This document shows positions 60,932 through 64,000 of a stretch of 64,000 bases of DNA, one piece after another. Below the pieces are notes generated by a model. It searched no databases. It saw only the letters and a program-made list of their open reading frames with translations, and had not been told where the DNA came from. The DNA comes from CAWIOX01 sp963837775 (GTDB lineage Bacteria; Pseudomonadota; Gammaproteobacteria; Burkholderiales; Burkholderiaceae_D). The DNA is taken from positions 62,001 through 126,000 of the forward strand of contig CAWIOX010000029.1 of assembly GCA_963837775.1 (NCBI GenBank). The letters run 5' to 3'. Position numbers and translations under genes: made by a program. Each line of letters starts with the position of its first letter. Within the stretch, counting starts at the first letter, position 1.

Positions 60932-62029
60932 TTAACGCTCGTCGAAACTGACCACCACTCGCTTGCTCGTTGCACGGGCCTGACAACTCAGCACAAAACC
61001 CTGCTCCATTTCCGAAGCTTCCAAGGTAAAATTTTTGTCCATTTCGACAGTGCCTTCAAGAACCTTGGCACGGCAGGTACAACAAACACCCGATTTGCAG
61101 GAAAACGGCAAATCTAGCCCCGCATTGAGGGCGGCATCGAGCACTCGTTCGTCAGCGCTGATGCGCAACTCGTGTTCCTTGCCATCAACCATGATAGACA
61201 GGGAAATGTCCTTGGCTGCTTGCGTCCCGGTCTGCGCGGCGTTGGTGTCGGCCTGAACCTTGGCAGCGATTGCCGCACTTGTTGTAAATCTTTCAGTGTA
61301 GACACGACTTTGCGGCACACCGGCACCGACGAGTGCCGCTTCGGTCGCTTCGATCATCGCTTCCGGGCCGCAAATAAACACTTCGTCCATGCTGGCGACG
61401 GGCAAAAGTGCATCGATAATTGCACGAACCTTGTCGCCATCGATGCGCCCCTGCAGCAGATCCACCTCTTGCGCCTGACGCGACAGGATATGAATCAAGG
61501 TCAGGCGATCCGTATAGCGATCCTTCATGTCTTGCAGGGTCTCGTTGAACATCACGCTGGACATGCGGCGATTGCCATAGACCAGGGTGAATTTCGATTC
61601 CGGCTGTTCTTCCAGGGTGGTTGCCGCAATCGACAGAATCGGCGTAATCCCCGAACCCGCGGCAAAACCTACCCGATGAATGGCGCGCTGTTTACGTACG
61701 GTAAAACGTCCATCGGGCGGCATCACGCTGATCGTGTCGCCAACCTTGAGCGAGGTCGCCGCCCAGTTGGAGAAGAGTCCGCCCTCGACCGGACGAATGC
61801 CGATTTCCAGTTCGCCCAATTTGGCCAGACGGCTGCGCGGACTGCTGACCGAATAATTACGGCGCAGCTGTTCGCCATTCACATTGGCACGCAGGGTCAG
61901 GAATTGCCCGGACTGAAAGTTGAAAATATCCCGTGATTCGGGCGGAATATCAAAGGTGATCGCCACCGAGCCAGCCGCTTCCGGGTTGACGCGTTTGATG
62001 GTGAGTTCGTGAAAATGGAGGGCTGACAT
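60932..62029 (-). CDS. paaE: Phenylacetyl-CoA epoxidase reductase subunit PaaE
   Basis: PaaE passes electrons from NADPH through FAD and a 2Fe-2S centre to the PaaAC oxygenase. The 365-residue protein has a flavin-binding part (LRRNYSVSSPR), NADPH-binding AAGSGITPILSIAATTLEEQ with YGNRRMSSVMF, and a C-terminal plant-type ferredoxin domain with CKSGVCCTCRAKVLEG and a final cysteine in VLSCQA. ATG 62029 gives the usual length; the open frame upstream overlaps paaD. It is the last gene of paaABCDE, 20 bp after paaD. Confidence 0.95.
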   Translation of the reverse strand: MSALHFHELTIKRVNPEAAGSVAITFDIPPESRDIFNFQSGQFLTLRANVNGEQLRRNYSVSSPRSRLAKLGELEIGIRPVEGGLFSNWAATSLKVGDTISVMPPDGRFTVRKQRAIHRVGFAAGSGITPILSIAATTLEEQPESKFTLVYGNRRMSSVMFNETLQDMKDRYTDRLTLIHILSRQAQEVDLLQGRIDGDKVRAIIDALLPVASMDEVFICGPEAMIEATEAALVGAGVPQSRVYTERFTTSAAIAAKVQADTNAAQTGTQAAKDISLSIMVDGKEHELRISADERVLDAALNAGLDLPFSCKSGVCCTCRAKVLEGTVEMDKNFTLEASEMEQGFVLSCQARATSKRVVVSFDER

Positions 62030-62049
62030 GTCGTGATGCTCCGATAAAA

Positions 62050-62559
62050 CTAATATGGCTTGAAATAATCGAACGGTTCCTGGCAATCCTGGCACTTGTA
62101 GAGTGCCTTGCAGGCCGTTGACCCAAAATATGAGGATTCGACTGTGTTGCTTGAACCGCAATGGGGGCAGACAACGGCATCGGCTGCGGTTAATACCGCA
62201 CGACGCGCCATGAAGCGCACGACGCTGGTCGCCGCCGGCGTCCGGTGTGGTGGCGCAATGCCATAGGCGCGCAGTTTTTCCTTGCCGGCCTCGGTCATCC
62301 AGTCGGTGGTCCATGCGGGAGCAAGTTGCGTGATGACCCGCGCCGGAATTCCCTTCGCCTGAAGAGCCGATCGCACATCATCCTCAATCTGCCCCATGGC
62401 CGGGCAACCACTGTAGGTGGGGGTGATAATCACCTCCAACCCATCGTCTGTCTCGCGCACATCGCGCAGGATGCCCAGTTCGCGCAATGAAACAACCGGG
62501 ATTTCCGGATCAGACAAGTCGTCGAGTGCCGCCCAGGCATCTTGAACACGGGTGCTCAT
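62050..62559 (-). CDS. paaD: Phenylacetyl-CoA epoxidase assembly protein PaaD
   Basis: The 169-residue protein combines a DUF59/MIP18-type domain (DLSDPEIPVVSLRELGILRD, TPTYSGCPAM) with a C-terminal zinc-ribbon-like region with CPHCGSSNT and CKALYKCQDCQEPFDYFKPY. PaaD is thought to help in iron-sulfur or metal assembly of the epoxidase. ATG 62559, four bases after the paaC stop codon, was chosen over an ATG at 62589 inside paaC. Confidence 0.94.
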   Translation of the reverse strand: MSTRVQDAWAALDDLSDPEIPVVSLRELGILRDVRETDDGLEVIITPTYSGCPAMGQIEDDVRSALQAKGIPARVITQLAPAWTTDWMTEAGKEKLRAYGIAPPHRTPAATSVVRFMARRAVLTAADAVVCPHCGSSNTVESSYFGSTACKALYKCQDCQEPFDYFKPY

Positions 62560-62563
62560 CGGC

Positions 62564-63346
62564 TTACCAGCAACCATTCGGGTGGGCACGTGCGAGACTT
62601 TGCATCTCGCTCAGTACATAACCCAGATGCTCGGAATGCAGGCCGTTTTTACCCTGCGGCACATAACCGTCGGTTTTGGAGCGGCTCAAGGTAGCTTCCA
62701 GCAGCGCGTCGTCAACCATGCCGTCCCAATCCGTTTTCAGATTTTGCAGATCGATTCCGACACCTGCAGCACAGGCATCTGACTCGGCCGCACTGCTGAT
62801 CCAGAATTCCTGGGTATAGGGCATCAGGTGATCCAGCGCGGCCTGCGCGCGCGCATGGGATTCCTCCGTACCATCACCCAAACGCACCAGCCAGTCGCGT
62901 GAATAGCGCAGGTGATAACGCACTTCCTTCAAGGATTTGGCAGCGATGGCGGCCAGCTGTTCATCCTTGGAGCCTTGCAAGGATTCCCACAACAAGGCCA
63001 TCAGCGCACTGTAGAGGAAGTTGCGCACGATGGTTGTGGCGTAATCGTGATCAGCGGCTGCATTGCCTGCCAGCGGGCCATGGTGCGGCAGCTCAAGCAG
63101 GGTGTAATTGCGGAAATCACTTACATCCCGGAAATAGGCCAGCGTATCCTCGGTGACCGCGCCGCCCTTGAGTTGGGCTGCGAGTTGATAAAGCATGCGT
63201 GCCTGCCCGATCAGATCGAGACTGACGTTGGCCAAAGCGATGTCTTCCTCAAGGATCGGCCCGTGCCCGCACCACTCGGCATTACGCTGACCGAGAATCA
63301 GCGCGTTGTCGGCCAGGTGCAACAGGTAGTCAACATGGCTTGTCAT
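62564..63346 (-). CDS. paaC: Phenylacetyl-CoA epoxidase structural subunit PaaC
   Basis: A 260-residue ferritin-like subunit that forms the core heterodimer with PaaA. Visible features are LADNALILGQRNAEWCGHGP, LEEDIALANVSLDLIGQARM, RDVSDFRNYTLLELPHHG and KEVRYHLRYSRDWLVRLGDG, all typical of PaaC. The ATG at 63346 overlaps the paaB stop (TGATG), so translation is coupled; a GTG at 63349 is also in frame. Confidence 0.95.
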   Translation of the reverse strand: MTSHVDYLLHLADNALILGQRNAEWCGHGPILEEDIALANVSLDLIGQARMLYQLAAQLKGGAVTEDTLAYFRDVSDFRNYTLLELPHHGPLAGNAAADHDYATTIVRNFLYSALMALLWESLQGSKDEQLAAIAAKSLKEVRYHLRYSRDWLVRLGDGTEESHARAQAALDHLMPYTQEFWISSAAESDACAAGVGIDLQNLKTDWDGMVDDALLEATLSRSKTDGYVPQGKNGLHSEHLGYVLSEMQSLARAHPNGCW

Positions 63347-63639
63347 CACATGTGCCCCACTTCGTCAGGAATCGTGTAAAAAGTCGGATGGCGATAAATT
63401 TTGTCGGCCATAGGATCAAAGAATTCAGCCTTCTCGTCGGGGCCGCTGGCAGTGATCGCGGCAGACGGCAACACCCAGATGCTGACGCCTTCCTGGCGAC
63501 GCGTATACACATCGCGCGCCATTTGCAGCGCCTGTTGCGCATCGGCGGCGTGCAAGCTGCCGCAGTGCTTGTGCTCCAGCCCTTGTTTGCTGCGAATAAA
63601 AATTTCCCATAGCGGCCATGCCTTCAATTCGGTACTCAT
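63346..63639 (-). CDS. paaB: Phenylacetyl-CoA epoxidase subunit PaaB
   Basis: This 97-residue subunit bridges the PaaAC heterodimers. The sequence WPLWEIFIRSKQGLEHKHCG, SLHAADAQQALQMARDVYTR and SIWVLPSAAITASGPDEKAE is characteristic of PaaB. Its start overlaps the paaA stop by four bases (ATGA) and its stop overlaps the paaC start. Confidence 0.96.
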   Translation of the reverse strand: MSTELKAWPLWEIFIRSKQGLEHKHCGSLHAADAQQALQMARDVYTRRQEGVSIWVLPSAAITASGPDEKAEFFDPMADKIYRHPTFYTIPDEVGHM

Positions 63640-64000
63640 GCTGTCTCCTTCATTGCGCGTTCGTGTTGTTTGCGGGCATAGGCAAGAGCGGCATCACGCA
63701 CCCACTGCCCATCGTTATGCGCTTTGACGCGGGTCGCCAAGCGCTCTTTGTTGCATGGACCATCACCATTGACGGTGGCCCAGAACTCGTTCCAGTCGAT
63801 TTGCCCATAATCGTGATGTTGGCGTTCCTCGTTCCATTTCAGATCGGGATCAGGGAGCGTCACACCCAGCACCTTGGCCTGCGGTACGGTGGCATCGACA
63901 AATTTCTGGCGCAGATCATCGTTACTGATGCGTTTGATACCCCAGCGCATGCCCTGGGCGCTGTTCGGGCTGTCTGCATCAGGCGGTCCGAACATGGCCA
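63636..64000 (-). CDS. paaA: Phenylacetyl-CoA epoxidase catalytic subunit PaaA, 3' part (runs off the window)
   Basis: The last 121 codons of paaA are present. AMFGPPDADSPNSAQGMRWG, IKRISNDDLRQKFVDATVPQ, DLKWNEERQHHDYGQIDWNE and RVKAHNDGQWVRDAALAYAR match the C-terminal part of the di-iron subunit that epoxidises the ring of phenylacetyl-CoA. The complete protein has about 330 residues; the start and the metal-binding part lie beyond 64000. A Met within the fragment is not the true start. Confidence 0.93.
   Translation of the reverse strand, partial: AMFGPPDADSPNSAQGMRWGIKRISNDDLRQKFVDATVPQAKVLGVTLPDPDLKWNEERQHHDYGQIDWNEFWATVNGDGPCNKERLATRVKAHNDGQWVRDAALAYARKQHERAMKETA

Noticed and set aside
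1..64000. CRISPR arrays, rRNA or tRNA genes, toxin-antitoxin or known phage-defence operons
   Set aside because: No regularly spaced direct repeats, no tRNA or rRNA sequence and no intact defence gene set were recognised; the only defence traces are hsdS and hsdR fragments.

Overview
The window looks like a chromosomal stretch from a betaproteobacterium of the order Burkholderiales, most like the Oxalobacteraceae. This rests on two porins of the neutrophil-passive betaproteobacterial type, the Liv-type transporters and the general gene style; I could not run a taxonomic search. Almost everything recognisable is catabolic: nitrogenous compounds on the left, C4-dicarboxylates in the middle, alicyclic and aromatic acids on the right. 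No rRNA, tRNA or CRISPR was seen.

Layout. 1-0.9 kb: a type I restriction hsdS tail fragment and the first copy of a dispersed repeat. 0.9-7.4 kb: ETF-ubiquinone oxidoreductase, a semialdehyde dehydrogenase, a decayed gcdH fragment, and a GABA-type aminotransferase divergent from a MocR/GabR regulator. 7.9-10.2 kb: an AraC regulator and an IS701-like insertion sequence that abuts the 3' end of a chemoreceptor gene. 10.2-22 kb: a same-strand block made of porin, two-subunit hydantoinase/oxoprolinase-type amidohydrolase, complete Liv-type ABC importer and chemoreceptor. This reads as a sense-import-hydrolyse system for a cyclic amide or similar compound. 22-23.3 kb: hsdR fragment, repeat copy 2 and an IS3 relic. 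23.3-33.4 kb: a second porin and a second Liv importer (livG and livM frameshifted), two MaoC-type proteins and a heavily frameshifted acetoacetyl-CoA synthetase.

33.8-40.2 kb: a clean aspA-dctA-dctB-dctD island, with a sigma-54 promoter and a paired palindromic activator site upstream of aspA. 40.3-56.2 kb: about 16 kb of minus-strand genes that together spell cyclohexanecarboxylate degradation to pimeloyl-CoA (aliA, aliB, badK, badH, badI), beta-oxidation to glutaryl-CoA and crotonyl-CoA (acyl-CoA dehydrogenase, fused hydratase/dehydrogenase, thiolase, gcdH), and electron delivery to quinone (etfAB, ETF-QO). A BadR-like MarR gene is divergent from badH, with two palindromes between them. 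56.9-57.3 kb: hsdS debris and repeat copy 3. 57.5-60.9 kb: a large zinc-ribbon/cyclase/AAA/TPR signalling protein. 60.9-64 kb: paaABCDE of phenylacetyl-CoA epoxidation; paaA runs off the end of the window.

Two themes deserve attention. First, seven genes between 26.4 and 53.3 kb carry about twenty single-base frameshifts, while the flanks and the dct island carry none that I can see. This is either patchy decay or localised sequencing error. Second, a dispersed repeat of up to about 230 bp occurs at least four times. Three copies sit beside fragments of type I restriction genes, and the fourth is inside the etfB-etfA gap.
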